This document shows, in pieces, positions 45,912 to 56,163 of a stretch of DNA of 64,000 bases; the stretch's first letter is position 1; every line of letters begins with the position of its first letter. The translations under genes were made by a program, and so were the position numbers. Source of the DNA: Microlunatus speluncae (lineage in GTDB: Bacteria > Actinomycetota > Actinomycetes > Propionibacteriales > Propionibacteriaceae); assembly GCF_009299835.1 (NCBI RefSeq), contig NZ_VKCZ01000009.1, forward strand, positions 124,001 through 188,000. Direction: 5' to 3'. Under the pieces are notes generated by a model. The model made no database searches and was not told where the DNA came from. It worked only from the letters and a program-made list of their open reading frames with translations.

Positions 45912-47201
45912 ATGTTGATCACCCTCGTGCGCCGGCTGCGCCGCCCCGCGGATCCGGCCCGGGCCTACTACCTTTTCGACGCCGGGTTCGCCGGGTGCCA
46001 TGCGCTCGCGTTCACCCTGGTGATGGTCTATCAGGTCCAGGTGGTCGGGCTGACGCCGTTCCAGCTGGTCATCGTCGGCACGGCGATGGAGATCGCCTGC
46101 TTCGTCGGTGAGATCCCGACCGGGGTGATCGCCGACCGCTACTCCCGCCGGCTTTCGGTGTTGATCGGGCTGCCGGTGATCGGCGCCGCGATCCTGCTCC
46201 AGGGCGCGGTGCCGAACTTCTGGGCCATCCTGGCCGCCCAGGTGATCTGGGGCATCGGCTGGACCTTCATCTCCGGCGCCAATCAGGCCTGGATCACCGA
46301 CGAGGTCGGGGTCGACGCGGTGCAGCCGGTGCTCACCCGGGGGCATCAGTTGAGCCTCGCCCTGACCTTCGCCGGCACCGCGCTGGCCGGTGCCCTCGGC
46401 CTGGTCACGCTGCAGCTGCCGATCATCGCCGGCGGCGTCGGCTTTCTGATCTTGACCGCGGTGCTGCTGGTGATCATGCCCGAACGGCACTTCACTCCCG
46501 ATCCGGACGCCCGGGCCAAGGCCGGTTGGTCCAGTCTGGCCGCCACCTTCCGGGAGGGCCTGGGCCAGGTCCGGCGGCGGCCGCTGGTCCGCTGGTTCTT
46601 CGTGATCAGCCTACTGTTCGGGCTGTCCAGCGAGGCAATCGACCGGCTCTGGGTCGCCCGGATCCTGGAAGCTTTCACGCTGCCGACCGTGTTCGGCATT
46701 TCCGATCCGGCGCTCTGGTTTGCGATCTTCGCCATGATCGGCTCGCTGATCTCGGTGATCAGCAGCGTCGTCGTCAACCGGATCGCGCCCGGACTGGTCA
46801 GCGGCGTGCGGCCCGGCGTGGTGCTGGCCGTGCTGACCGCCCTCCAGGTCGCCGCCGTGCTCACGCTGGCGCTGTCCGGTCAGCTCTGGCTGGCGATGGC
46901 GGCCCTGTGGCTACGGAACGCGGCCGGCTCCGTCGCGTACCCGATCCAGGCGACCTGGCTGAATCGGCAACTGGAGTCGAAATCCCGAGCCACGGTGCTG
47001 TCGATGAACGGGCAGGCCGACGCGATCGGGCAGGTCGTCGGCGGCCCACCGCTCGGCGGTCTGGCCACGCTGACGTCGATCCCGGTCGCGCTGATCGGTT
47101 CGGCGGTGCTGATGGCCCCGGCCGCCGGCATCTATCTGCGGCTGACGAGGTCAACGGAGCGTCGGCCCGAGGCTCTACGATCCGACGAAACGTCAGGCTG
47201 A
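45912..47201 (+). CDS. MFS transporter, probable drug-efflux type
   Basis: A 429-residue 12-helix transporter. The N-terminus YYLFDAGFAGCHALAFTLVMVYQVQ and the loop GVIADRYSRRLSVLIG show the MFS fold. It resembles macrolide or tetracycline-type efflux members, but not a named family. AGGAG at 45900-45904 is seven bases from ATG 45912; 31 codons upstream are in frame but not protein-like. A possible leader peptide sits upstream. Confidence 0.8.
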   Translation: MLITLVRRLRRPADPARAYYLFDAGFAGCHALAFTLVMVYQVQVVGLTPFQLVIVGTAMEIACFVGEIPTGVIADRYSRRLSVLIGLPVIGAAILLQGAVPNFWAILAAQVIWGIGWTFISGANQAWITDEVGVDAVQPVLTRGHQLSLALTFAGTALAGALGLVTLQLPIIAGGVGFLILTAVLLVIMPERHFTPDPDARAKAGWSSLAATFREGLGQVRRRPLVRWFFVISLLFGLSSEAIDRLWVARILEAFTLPTVFGISDPALWFAIFAMIGSLISVISSVVVNRIAPGLVSGVRPGVVLAVLTALQVAAVLTLALSGQLWLAMAALWLRNAAGSVAYPIQATWLNRQLESKSRATVLSMNGQADAIGQVVGGPPLGGLATLTSIPVALIGSAVLMAPAAGIYLRLTRSTERRPEALRSDETSG

Positions 47202-47213
47202 GAGGAGACGACG

Positions 47214-47615
47214 ATGGTGCTGCGCTGGTACAGCTCGGTGATCGACACCCCCGACCCCCGGGCCCTGGGCGGCTGGTGGGCGGAGGCGATCGGCTGGCAG
47301 AAGGTGTACGAGGCCGACGACGAGGTGGTGCTCGTGCCGGGCGGAGTGACCGAGGAGGAGGTGCGCGCGATGCCGTGGGAGCGCGTCCCGCCCGGCCTGG
47401 TGTTCGTCCGGGTGGCCGAGCCGAAGCAGGTCAAGAACCGGATCCACCTCGACCTCGCGCCGCACACCGGTCAGGACCGGGACGCCGAGATCACCCGGCT
47501 CGAGCAGCTCGGCGCCGTCCGGGTCGACGTCGGCCAGGACAGTTCGGCGTCCTGGACCGTCCTCGCTGACCCGGAGGGCAACGAGTTCTGCGTTCTCTCG
47601 TCGCGCAGCCTCTGA
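47214..47615 (+). CDS. VOC/glyoxalase-like protein
   Basis: A 133-residue vicinal-oxygen-chelate protein with two beta-alpha-beta halves: WYSSVIDTPDPRALGGWWAEAIGW and later RIHLDLAPHTGQDRDAE, ending LADPEGNEFCVL. Members include glyoxalases, dioxygenases and resistance proteins. The metal ligands (His/Glu) are partly visible (HLDL and GNEF). GAGGAGA precedes ATG 47214. It lies 12 bases after the MFS gene, so they may be co-transcribed; a resistance role is a possibility only. Confidence 0.85.
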   Translation: MVLRWYSSVIDTPDPRALGGWWAEAIGWQKVYEADDEVVLVPGGVTEEEVRAMPWERVPPGLVFVRVAEPKQVKNRIHLDLAPHTGQDRDAEITRLEQLGAVRVDVGQDSSASWTVLADPEGNEFCVLSSRSL

Positions 47616-47633
47616 GCCCACACAGCGACTAGC

Positions 47634-50600
47634 TCAGCCGACCAGGCGGTGCCGGCCGGAGCCCAGCTGCAGCGGCTCGCCGCCCGGCAGGGTGACCTCG
47701 GCGACGGCGTTCACCGGGACCTCCAGATCCATGATCAACTTCCGGCCCCGCCGGCGCCAGCCGACGGCGATCCGGCCGCGCACCGTGTCCAGCGCGACCG
47801 AGGCGGCGGGCAGGTCACCGAGGGCCCGCGGCGCCACCCGGAACCGGGCCCAGGCCGGATCGAGCAGCTCCAGGCCGACGACGCGTTCCAGCAGCCACTG
47901 CACCGGCCCGGACAGGGTCGAGTCGTTGTGGCCGCGAGCCGTCGTCTCCCAGTTCTCCCACAGCGTCGTGCCGCCGCGGCTGCGCCAGAAGCCGTAGCCG
48001 GGATAGGTCCGCTGACCGAGCACGGCCAGCGCCAGCTCGGGGTGACCATGATCAGACAGCGCGTACGGCAGCGCCCAGGTGCCGAATGAGCCGGTGTTGA
48101 GGTGCCGATCATGATCTTCGACGTCCTGCGCCAATCGGGTCGCGACCCGCTCCACGTACTCCTGCGGGACCAGCCCGAGGAACAGCGGGACGGCGTTGCT
48201 GGCCTGGCGGTACTCGTCGGTCTCCGCGGTCCGATAGCTCCCGGCCCTGCGGTCGAGGAAGGCCTCGTTGAACCGGATGATCAACTTCTCCGCCCGGGCC
48301 TGCCAGTCGGCCGCCTCGGCATTCTCGCCGACGACGCCGGCCAGGACGGCCAGGTCGCGCAAGGTCTCGATCACGAAGGCGGTGCCGATCAGGAAGCCGC
48401 CCTCCGGCGGTCGCGGATCGTGCGGTTGCCCCGGCGGATACCAGTCGGCGAAGACATCCATCGCCAGCCCGTCGCCCGATTCGAGGCTGGCCAGCAGCCA
48501 CTCGGCGTAACGCCGGACCGCAGGCAGGTGCCGGGTCACGAGGCCGCGATCGCCATAGTGCTGCCAGTGCTGCCGGACCAGCTGCGGATAGCTGCCGGTG
48601 ACCGAAGGCGAGATCGGGAAGTCCGTGGCGAACGGCCCGAGCGGAGCGATGATCGCCAACCCACCGGCCTCGGACTGGGACACCCGGATGTCGTCCAGCC
48701 ACTTCTCCAGCCAAGCGGCGCTGTCGAACGCGTTCAGCAGAGTCGCGCTGGCCAGCCGCGGCTGCCCCAGCCAGCCGAGCTTCGTGTACATCGGTGCGAT
48801 GTCGGGCTGACCGTGCAGGCCGTTCAGGTTGGTCCGGACGGTCGCGTCGACGATCCACTGCAGCACCGGTTCGTCGAGCTTCAACCGCATCGTCCGTTCG
48901 AGATCGCTGCGCACCGGCACCGCGACCACCTCGAGCGCCGGCCCGCCGGTGACCTCGACGTAGCGGAATCCCTCGTAGGTGAACCAGGGCTGCCAGTCGA
49001 CCTGGCCGCCGCCGGCCAGATACTCGTCCCGCTGGTGCCGGCCGGTGATCGACGGATTCAGCACCCCGGCCGGCGGTCCGACCTCGATCCGGCCGTGCGG
49101 ACCGAGCTTCTCGTGGTACTGGATGGTGATCTTGGTGCCGCGACGCAGCCGGCCGCGGAGCCGGACCCGGCCGGTGGTCACCTGGCCGAAGTCGTACAGC
49201 ACGGTGCCCGGCTCGAGCTCGGTGATCTTGGCCGGACGGATCGGCGACTCGCCGCGGATCGGCTGGTTCGGGTACGCCTGCACCCGGCCACCCGGGTCGT
49301 CCATGATCACCGCCGCCGGCCAGTCCTGATCATCGAAGTCCGGCTCGGCCCAGCCGGCCAGCTCGGCCTCCCGCCGGGCGTCGAACGTCTCGCCGGTGTA
49401 CACGCCGTCGTAGCGGACCGGTCCCTCGGCCTGCCGCCAATCCGGTCCGCTGCCGACGGTGATCGTCCTGCCGTCCGGCAGGGTCACCTCGAGCAGGGCC
49501 AGCAGCCGCGGCTCACCGGTCCAGGGGTAGAGGTTGCTGCCGTCGGAGTCGGCCGCCCGGCTGGCGAAGAAGCCGCGGCCGAGCGCGACGCCGAGGGCAT
49601 TGGCGCCGCTCCGCAACAGCCGGGTCACGTCGTGGCTGGTGTGCAGCAGCCGGCGGTCGAAATCGGTGGCCGGCGGCGACAGGGCGATGTCGTCCACCCG
49701 CTCGCCGTTGATCAAGGCCCGGCCGTGGCCGAGGCCGATCAGGTAGAGCCGGGCCGACTTCGGCCGGGCCGGGAGGGTGAAGGTGGTCCGGAGCAGCGGG
49801 TCGGCCGGCGGGTCCGGCGGCAACGCGTACAGCCACCGGTCCCGCGCCGGCAGCTTCACCCCGTCGGCGTAGGCGTCACCCTCCGGATACGGGGAGTCCG
49901 GCTGCGGCTGGTCCGGGTCTGCATCGCCGTCGCCGCTGGACCAGGTGAGACCCGGGCTGTCCGAAGTCGCCTCGAGGAAGTAGTCGCCGGACGGCAGCGG
50001 CTGGTCGAGGTCGATCCGGGCGGCAGACTCCCCGACCGGGCCGGCCACCGTGGCCGTCGCGAGTTGATCACCGTCCGGTCCGCCGGCCCGCAGCCGCAAG
50101 TTGATCTTCGCCGGAGCCTCGCCCCGGTTCACGAACAGTCCCGCCACCGCGACGATCGGACCCGCGGTGTGGAAGGTCTGGCCGAGCACCTTCCCGGTGA
50201 CCTCGTCGTCGACGAACTGGCTCGGCGGCAGGGTGCGGGTCGGCAGCGGCAACTCGATCCCGCTGCCGATCCACCGGGCCGGCCAGTCCTCGCCCGCGGG
50301 CAGCGCCGTCTCGAACCACGCCGTCCGGGCCCAGGGACCCGGCGTCGCCGTCTCGTCCCAGACCCGGACCGTCCAGAAATAGCGGGTCCGGGGGTTCAGC
50401 GCCGGGCCCGCGTAGTGGATCGCCTGCTGATCGGCCGACTCGACCCGGCCGCTGTCCCAGACGACGTCATCCGTGCCGCCGGTCAGGCCCTTGGCCGCGG
50501 TGTCGACCCGGACCTGGTACGAACTCTGCCGGCGATCCCGGCCCCGACCGGCGAGCCGCCAGCCGAACCGCGGCTCGAGCCCGTCGATGCCGAGCGGATC

Positions 50601-50747
50601 GATCAGGTGGTCGGTGGTCAACCGGTACGGCCGCAGCCCCTTCCCGGACCATCGTTGATCATCGGCGGCGGCCTCGGCCGCCACGGCGGTGGTGGTGGCG
50701 ACCCCCGCCACTCCGGAGAGAAAGATTCGTCGGCTGACGTTGCGCAC
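47634..50747 (-). CDS. Exported alpha-L-rhamnosidase (GH78)
   Basis: A 1037-residue secreted enzyme that removes terminal rhamnose from glycans or glycosides. The N-terminus VRNVSRRIFLSGVAGVATTT is a Tat-type signal. The GH78 features are TRYFWTVRVWDE, LYLIGLGHGRALINGERVDD, the catalytic-domain sequence ADWYPPGQPHDP and the C-terminal YGFWRSRGGTTLWENWE. GTG 50747 is chosen because AGGGAG is six bases upstream; the frame continues to 51083 without signal-like sequence. It is a lone gene beside the membrane protein. Confidence 0.88.
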   Translation of the reverse strand: MRNVSRRIFLSGVAGVATTTAVAAEAAADDQRWSGKGLRPYRLTTDHLIDPLGIDGLEPRFGWRLAGRGRDRRQSSYQVRVDTAAKGLTGGTDDVVWDSGRVESADQQAIHYAGPALNPRTRYFWTVRVWDETATPGPWARTAWFETALPAGEDWPARWIGSGIELPLPTRTLPPSQFVDDEVTGKVLGQTFHTAGPIVAVAGLFVNRGEAPAKINLRLRAGGPDGDQLATATVAGPVGESAARIDLDQPLPSGDYFLEATSDSPGLTWSSGDGDADPDQPQPDSPYPEGDAYADGVKLPARDRWLYALPPDPPADPLLRTTFTLPARPKSARLYLIGLGHGRALINGERVDDIALSPPATDFDRRLLHTSHDVTRLLRSGANALGVALGRGFFASRAADSDGSNLYPWTGEPRLLALLEVTLPDGRTITVGSGPDWRQAEGPVRYDGVYTGETFDARREAELAGWAEPDFDDQDWPAAVIMDDPGGRVQAYPNQPIRGESPIRPAKITELEPGTVLYDFGQVTTGRVRLRGRLRRGTKITIQYHEKLGPHGRIEVGPPAGVLNPSITGRHQRDEYLAGGGQVDWQPWFTYEGFRYVEVTGGPALEVVAVPVRSDLERTMRLKLDEPVLQWIVDATVRTNLNGLHGQPDIAPMYTKLGWLGQPRLASATLLNAFDSAAWLEKWLDDIRVSQSEAGGLAIIAPLGPFATDFPISPSVTGSYPQLVRQHWQHYGDRGLVTRHLPAVRRYAEWLLASLESGDGLAMDVFADWYPPGQPHDPRPPEGGFLIGTAFVIETLRDLAVLAGVVGENAEAADWQARAEKLIIRFNEAFLDRRAGSYRTAETDEYRQASNAVPLFLGLVPQEYVERVATRLAQDVEDHDRHLNTGSFGTWALPYALSDHGHPELALAVLGQRTYPGYGFWRSRGGTTLWENWETTARGHNDSTLSGPVQWLLERVVGLELLDPAWARFRVAPRALGDLPAASVALDTVRGRIAVGWRRRGRKLIMDLEVPVNAVAEVTLPGGEPLQLGSGRHRLVG

Positions 50748-50881
50748 GCTGGACTCCCTGGTTCCGTTGCTCGCAACGCTAGCCAGCGCCGATCCCGGCC
50801 GGTAGTGACATCGATCATGGTCCGACTCATGATCATCGGGACAGCTCACTCGCGGGCCGGCGAGGGAGAGGTCCCACCTCC

Positions 50882-51394
50882 CTACCGCCGGACCAGGCGG
50901 GCGGCCCGATGCTCGGCGAAGAAGGCACGGACCGACGGAAGCAGCCAGAGCAGACCGAGCATGATCAGGTGGACCAGGTTCGCCCCGATCACCACCAGCA
51001 GGAAGTCGATCCCCTTTCCTGCCGAGTTGAGACCGAGAATCGAGGCGGCGACCAGATAGACGGTCAGGGCGATCCGCGCCCACCCGCGGCCACGCAGCAC
51101 CTTGATCGTGAACCAGACCAGGAGCGCCACGGCGATCGCATGCAGGACCGCCGTGTAGGCGATCACCAACGCGAAGACGATCCCCGGCGCCTGCCCGTCC
51201 AGGCCGGGCTGGTCGCGCTGGATCGCCGCCATCGTGCCGTCCCGGTCGATGATCATCCGCAGCGGCAGCCCGATCAGCAGAATCCCGCTCAGGACGGACC
51301 CGAGAACCAGCCAGCGCAACGCAGCGGGTCGTGCGACTCCCCGGCTCGTCGCGGGCGCCGACGACGAATCTTGATGGCGCGACGGTGATTCCAC
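50882..51394 (-). CDS. Four-helix membrane protein of unknown function
   Basis: A 170-residue membrane protein with a polar N-terminus (MESPSRHQDSSSAPATSRG) and four hydrophobic helices, including VFALVIAYTAVLHAIAVALLVW and VVIGANLVHLIMLGLLWLL. I do not recognise a family. The GTG start at 51394 is seven bases from TAGGGT, so the transcript is likely leaderless, under the operator-containing promoter at 51402-51430. Confidence 0.65.
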   Translation of the reverse strand: MESPSRHQDSSSAPATSRGVARPAALRWLVLGSVLSGILLIGLPLRMIIDRDGTMAAIQRDQPGLDGQAPGIVFALVIAYTAVLHAIAVALLVWFTIKVLRGRGWARIALTVYLVAASILGLNSAGKGIDFLLVVIGANLVHLIMLGLLWLLPSVRAFFAEHRAARLVRR

Positions 51395-51401
51395 GGCCCG
51401 A

Positions 51402-51430
51402 ACCCTACTAGCACACCTGTGCTACTACAA
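51402..51430 (-). promoter_or_regulatory. Promoter with operator in 17-bp spacer
   Basis: On the minus strand: TTGTAG (-35, 51425-51430), 17 bases, TAGGGT (-10, 51402-51407). The spacer is almost entirely the palindrome TAGCACAGGTGTGCTA. This is the classic place for a TetR- or GntR-type repressor site; no regulator gene is adjacent. Confidence 0.65.
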
Positions 51431-51443
51431 GAGCCGGACTTCT

Positions 51444-54400
51444 CTACTTCCTGGCGGCGGCCCTCTTGGCGACCGTCTTCTTGGCGGCGGCCTTCTTCGC
51501 TGCCGCCTTCTTCGCCGGTGCCTTCTTGGTGGCGGTCTTGGTGCCGGCACGACCGTTTCCGGTCGCGGTCGTCCGCGACGATGCCGTCTTGGTCGCCGTC
51601 TTCGCGGTCGACTTGGTCGCGGCCTTCGTGGCGGGCCGACGGGTCGTGCCCTTGGCGGCGGCCGCCTTGGTGCTCGCCGCGCGCCCGTTGCTGGCCGGCT
51701 TGGCGTCCGCCCCGAAGATGTCCGGTTGGGCCTCGGCGACCGGGATGTGCCGGCCGTCGAGGATTCGGGAGAGGAAGCCGCCGGTGTGCGAGCCCGGGTC
51801 GGCCGCGACCTGCTCCGGGGTGCCCTCGGCGATCACCGTGCCGCCGCGGGAGCCGCCCTCCGGGCCCATGTCGATGATCCAGTCGGCGGTCTTGATCACG
51901 TCCAGGTTGTGCTCGATCACGACCACCGTGTTGCCGGCGTCGACCAGCCGGCCGAGCACGCCGAGCAGCTTCCGGATGTCCTCGAAGTGCAGGCCGGTGG
52001 TCGGCTCGTCCAACACGTACAGGGTGCGGCCGGTGGACCGCTTCTGCAGCTCGCTGGCCAGCTTCACCCGCTGCGCCTCGCCGCCGGACAGGGTCGGCGC
52101 CGGCTGGCCGAGCCGGACGTAGCCGAGGCCGACGTCGAGCAGGGTCTTCAGGTGCCGGTTGATCGACGGCAGGGCGGCGAAGAAGTCGACCGCCTCCTCG
52201 ATCGGCATGTCCAGCACCTCGGCGATGGTCTTGCCCTTGTAGTGCACCTCCAGCGTCTCCCGGTTGTACCGGGCACCGTGGCACACCTCGCACGGCACGT
52301 ACACGTCCGGCAGGAAGTTCATCTCGATCTTGATCGTGCCGTCGCCGGCGCAGTTCTCGCAGCGGCCGCCCTTCACGTTGAAGGAGAAGCGACCCGGCTG
52401 GTAGCCGCGCACCTTCGCCTCCGGCGTCTCGGCGAACAGCTTCCGGACACTGTCGAACACCCCGGTGTAGGTCGCCGGGTTGGACCGCGGGGTGCGGCCG
52501 ATCGGCGACTGGTCGACGTGGATCACCTTGTCGATCTGGTCGGCGCCGGTGATCGTCCGGTGCCGGCCGGGGACGTCGCGGGCGTTGTAGATGCGCTTGG
52601 CCAGCGACGTGTAGAGGATCGAGTTCACCAGGGTCGACTTGCCCGACCCGGAGACACCGGTGACGGCGATCAACTGGGACAGCGGGAAGGAGACCGTGAT
52701 GTCGCGCAGATTGTGCTCGACCGCGTTGTGCACGGTGATCTTGCGGTCGTCCAGCTGCGGTCGGCGCCGGGCCGGCAGCGGGATCTCCCGGCGACCGGAC
52801 AGGTAGGCCCCGGTCAGCGACTCCTCGCTGGCCAGCAGCTCCTCGACCGTGCCGGAGACGACCACGTGGCCGCCGTGCTCCCCCGCGCCCGGACCGATGT
52901 CCACCGCCCAGTCTGCGGTCATGATCGTGTCCTCGTCGTGCTCGACCACGATCAGCGTGTTGCCCAGGTCGCGCAGCCGGACCAGGGTCTCGATCAGCCG
53001 CCGGTTGTCCCGCTGGTGCAGCCCGATGCTCGGCTCGTCCAGCACGTACAGCACGCCGACCAGGCCGGACCCGATCTGGGTGGCCAATCTGATCCGCTGC
53101 GCCTCGCCGCCGGACAGGCTGCCGGTGGGCCGGCTCAGCGACAGGTAGTCGAGGCCGACATCGAGCAGGAACCGGAGCCGTTCGTTGATCTCCTTCAGCA
53201 CCCGCTCGGCGATCTGCCGCTCCCGAGCGGTCAGCTCCAGCCGGGACAGGAAGTCGGCCGCCTCGTCGATCGACAGCGACGACACCTCGGCGATGTTCTT
53301 GCCGCCGAGCGTCACCGCCAGCGACGACGGCTTCAGCCGGGCGCCGCCGCAGGCGTTGCACGGCACCTCCCGCATGTAACCGGCGAACCGCTCCCGGGAC
53401 GTGTCGCTCTCCGCCTCGGCATGCCGCCGCTCGATGTAGGAGATGACACCCTCGTATTTGGCGTTGTAGCTGCGCTCCCGGCCGTACCGGTTCTTGTAGC
53501 GCACCTGCAACTGGCCCGGCACGCCGTGCAGCAGCAGCTTCGTCACCCGGGCCGGCAGCTCGCCCCACGGCGTGTCGGTGCTGAAACCGGCCTGATCGGC
53601 CAGGGCGTCGATCAACCGGATGAAGTAGTCGGCGATGTGCGCCGACGACCACGGCGCGATCGCGCCCTCGGACAGACTCTTCTCCGGATCGGGCACGACC
53701 AGGTCGGGGTCGACCTCCATCCGGGTGCCGATGCCGGAGCAGGTCGGGCAGGCGCCCCACGGCGCGTTGAAGGAGAACTGCCGCGGCTCCAGCTCCTCGA
53801 TCGCGATGTCGTGCTCGTTGGGGCACGCCATCTTCTCCGAGTAGCGCCGCTCCCGCAGCGGATCCTTCGGATCGAGGTCGACGAAGTCGATCGACACCAC
53901 GCCCTGGGCCAGCCCGAGCGCGGTCTCCACCGAGTCGGTCAGCCGCTGCTTCACCGACGCCTTGACCGCGATCCGGTCGACGATCACGTCGATCGCATGC
54001 TTCTTCTGCTTGTCCAGGGTCGGCGGCTGGGTCAGCTGCACCGCCTCGCCGTCCACCCGGGCCCGGGCGAACCCCTGGCCGGCCAGCTGCCGGAACAGCT
54101 CGACGTACTCCCCCTTGCGGCCGCGGACCACCGGCGCGAGGACCTGGAACCGGGTGCCGTCGTCGAGATCCATCAGCCGGTCGACGATCTGCTGCGGCGA
54201 CTGCCGGCTGATCGGCTCACCGCACTGCGGGCAGTGCGGCCGGCCGGCCCGGGCATAGAGCAGTCGGAGGTAGTCGTACACCTCGGTGATGGTGCCGACG
54301 GTCGACCGCGGGTTGCGGTTGGTCGACTTCTGGTCGATCGAGACGGCCGGCGACAGCCCCTCGATGAAGTCGACGTCCGGCTTGTCCATCTGCCCCAGGA

Positions 54401-54602
54401 ACTGCCGCGCGTAGGCCGACAGCGACTCGACATAGCGGCGCTGGCCCTCGGCGAAGATCGTGTCGAAGGCCAGACTGGACTTGCCGGAGCCGGACAGGCC
54501 GGTGAACACGATCAGCGCGTCGCGCGGAAGGTCCAGCGAGACATTGCGCAGATTGTGCTCTCGGGCACCACGGATCATCAGTCGATCAGCCACGTCGGTC
54601 AT
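51444..54602 (-). CDS. uvrA: Excinuclease ABC subunit A with basic C-terminal tail
   Basis: A 1052-residue damage-recognition ATPase of nucleotide-excision repair. Two ABC modules: Walker [10 protein letters not shown] and GVSGSGKST, and signatures LSGGEAQRI and LSGGEAQRV. Zinc-binding Cys clusters include CPNEHD with CPTC and CENCAGDG with CEVC. The last 84 residues (51447-51698) are a Lys/Ala/Thr-rich tail like histone H1 or the Hup tail. Start: 54602 (MTDVADR) or 54617. No LexA box is visible upstream. Confidence 0.97.
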   Translation of the reverse strand: MTDVADRLMIRGAREHNLRNVSLDLPRDALIVFTGLSGSGKSSLAFDTIFAEGQRRYVESLSAYARQFLGQMDKPDVDFIEGLSPAVSIDQKSTNRNPRSTVGTITEVYDYLRLLYARAGRPHCPQCGEPISRQSPQQIVDRLMDLDDGTRFQVLAPVVRGRKGEYVELFRQLAGQGFARARVDGEAVQLTQPPTLDKQKKHAIDVIVDRIAVKASVKQRLTDSVETALGLAQGVVSIDFVDLDPKDPLRERRYSEKMACPNEHDIAIEELEPRQFSFNAPWGACPTCSGIGTRMEVDPDLVVPDPEKSLSEGAIAPWSSAHIADYFIRLIDALADQAGFSTDTPWGELPARVTKLLLHGVPGQLQVRYKNRYGRERSYNAKYEGVISYIERRHAEAESDTSRERFAGYMREVPCNACGGARLKPSSLAVTLGGKNIAEVSSLSIDEAADFLSRLELTARERQIAERVLKEINERLRFLLDVGLDYLSLSRPTGSLSGGEAQRIRLATQIGSGLVGVLYVLDEPSIGLHQRDNRRLIETLVRLRDLGNTLIVVEHDEDTIMTADWAVDIGPGAGEHGGHVVVSGTVEELLASEESLTGAYLSGRREIPLPARRRPQLDDRKITVHNAVEHNLRDITVSFPLSQLIAVTGVSGSGKSTLVNSILYTSLAKRIYNARDVPGRHRTITGADQIDKVIHVDQSPIGRTPRSNPATYTGVFDSVRKLFAETPEAKVRGYQPGRFSFNVKGGRCENCAGDGTIKIEMNFLPDVYVPCEVCHGARYNRETLEVHYKGKTIAEVLDMPIEEAVDFFAALPSINRHLKTLLDVGLGYVRLGQPAPTLSGGEAQRVKLASELQKRSTGRTLYVLDEPTTGLHFEDIRKLLGVLGRLVDAGNTVVVIEHNLDVIKTADWIIDMGPEGGSRGGTVIAEGTPEQVAADPGSHTGGFLSRILDGRHIPVAEAQPDIFGADAKPASNGRAASTKAAAAKGTTRRPATKAATKSTAKTATKTASSRTTATGNGRAGTKTATKKAPAKKAAAKKAAAKKTVAKRAAARK

Positions 54603-54693
54603 GCTATGCCGGTCCACTGACAGTCCGGATCTCGTTGTCGCTCAATCGGGAGTCGGCGTCCCACAGTCCGAGCGCGGCAGTAGGTTATTGCGC

Positions 54694-55431
54694 ATGAGCT
54701 CCGCGGACACACCTGGTGATCCAGCCGCCGAACAGCTGGAAACTCTGCGCGGGATGATGTCGTCCGCGACCGCCAAACTGCTCGGCGACACCATCGCCGT
54801 CAGCGACGAGGACTGGCGCGGCCCGAGCCGGCTGCCCGACTGGACCCGCGGCCACGTCGCGACCCACGTCGCTCGGCAGGCCGATGCGCTCGGCCGGTTG
54901 CTGACCGGCGCGGTCAGCGGCACCCCCGGTCAGATGTACGAGTCGAACGAGCAGCGCGACGCCGAGATCGAGGAGGGATCGGGCCGGACCGGTCTGGACC
55001 TGCAGATCGACCTGGACACCGCCGCCGAGCGGCTCGGGGAACGGATGGAGGAGGTCGACAGCGCCGGCAAGTGGTCGGAGTCGGTCAGCCTGCGCGGCGG
55101 CGGCACGGCGCCGGCCCGGCTGCTGCCGCTGGCCCGGCTGACCGAGGTTGTGCTGCATCATGTCGACCTCGACATCGGCTACGAGATCGACGACGTCGAC
55201 GGCGCGGTCGCCGGCTGGCTGCTCGAATGGTGCTCGCTGCGGCTGCGGACCCGGGAGGGCTTCCCGAGCCTGTCCCTGACCATCGACGGCGGCGAGACCG
55301 TCGCCGTCGGCAGCACCGGGGAGGCCCGCGAGGTGCACGGGCCGGCGCCGCGGCTGCTCGGCTGGTTGACCGGCCGGGCCGGGACCGACGGCCTCAGCGG
55401 AGCCGACGGGATCACCCTGCCCGCCTTCTGA
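54694..55431 (+). CDS. Mycothiol-dependent maleylpyruvate-isomerase-like (DinB superfamily) enzyme
   Basis: A 245-residue DinB/MDMPI protein with the N-terminal metal-binding helix LPDWTRGHVATHVARQADAL (two His) and a later VVLHHVDLD. Members use mycothiol to transform electrophiles. ATG 54694 is seven bases after TAGGTT (54681-54686), so leaderless is likely. It is divergent from uvrA. The substrate is unknown. Confidence 0.85.
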   Translation: MSSADTPGDPAAEQLETLRGMMSSATAKLLGDTIAVSDEDWRGPSRLPDWTRGHVATHVARQADALGRLLTGAVSGTPGQMYESNEQRDAEIEEGSGRTGLDLQIDLDTAAERLGERMEEVDSAGKWSESVSLRGGGTAPARLLPLARLTEVVLHHVDLDIGYEIDDVDGAVAGWLLEWCSLRLRTREGFPSLSLTIDGGETVAVGSTGEAREVHGPAPRLLGWLTGRAGTDGLSGADGITLPAF

Positions 55432-55486
55432 TCATGAGGAACTGATCAAGATGTCCTTGATCAGCAAGCTGGAAGGGAGTCCGTCG

Positions 55487-56149
55487 ATGGCCGGACTGAA
55501 CCACGTCACCGCCGGCGGACCACCGGTCACCGTACGACTGTCGGACACCGTCACCATGATCAAACTCTCGGTCGGGCCGATGGACAACAACGCGTATCTG
55601 CTGCGCGGCCGGACCGGGTCGGTGTTGATCGACGCCGCCGCGGAGCCGGAGCGCCTGCTCGAACTGATCGGCGACCAGCCGCCGGACGTGATCGTCACCA
55701 CCCACCGGCACCAGGACCACTGGCAGGGATTGGCCGACGTCGCCGAGGCGACGAAGGCGCAATTGGTCTGCGGCCGGCCCGACCTGGACGCGATCGCGAC
55801 CGGTGCCTGGCTGGAGAACCTGACCGGCGTCTGGGACGGCGACGTGGTGGCCCTCGGCGAGGAGTCGCTGGCGGTGATCGGCCTGGTCGGCCACACCCCG
55901 GGCTCGATCACCCTGGTCTATCGCGGCTCCGACGAAGTCGATCACCTGTTCACCGGCGACAGCCTGTTTCCCGGCGGGCCGGGCAAGACCGGCAGCCCGG
56001 AGGACTTCGCCTCGCTGATGGACGACCTGGAGTCCAAGATCTTCGGCGGCTTCGGCGACCCGGCCGTGGTCCATCCCGGGCACGGCGACGACACCACGCT
56101 GGCCGTCGAGCGGCCGCAGCTGGCCTCCTGGCGCGCACGCGGTTGGTGA
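55487..56149 (+). CDS. Metallo-beta-lactamase-fold hydrolase, glyoxalase II-like
   Basis: A 220-residue MBL hydrolase. The metal motif is THRHQDHW (HxHxDH); further ligands are in VGHTPGS (His), FTGDSLF (Asp) and VHPGHGDD (His). Glyoxalase II-like members cleave thioesters, which fits the mycothiol-related neighbour. GGGAG at 55475-55479 is seven bases from ATG 55487; an ATG at 55451 is also in frame. Confidence 0.88.
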   Translation: MAGLNHVTAGGPPVTVRLSDTVTMIKLSVGPMDNNAYLLRGRTGSVLIDAAAEPERLLELIGDQPPDVIVTTHRHQDHWQGLADVAEATKAQLVCGRPDLDAIATGAWLENLTGVWDGDVVALGEESLAVIGLVGHTPGSITLVYRGSDEVDHLFTGDSLFPGGPGKTGSPEDFASLMDDLESKIFGGFGDPAVVHPGHGDDTTLAVERPQLASWRARGW

Positions 56150-56163
56150 GCGCCCGGCGTCGG

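Noticed and set aside
54603..54693. LexA/SOS box upstream of uvrA
   Set aside because: No GAAC-N4-GTTC-like dyad was found in the 91-base intergenic region.
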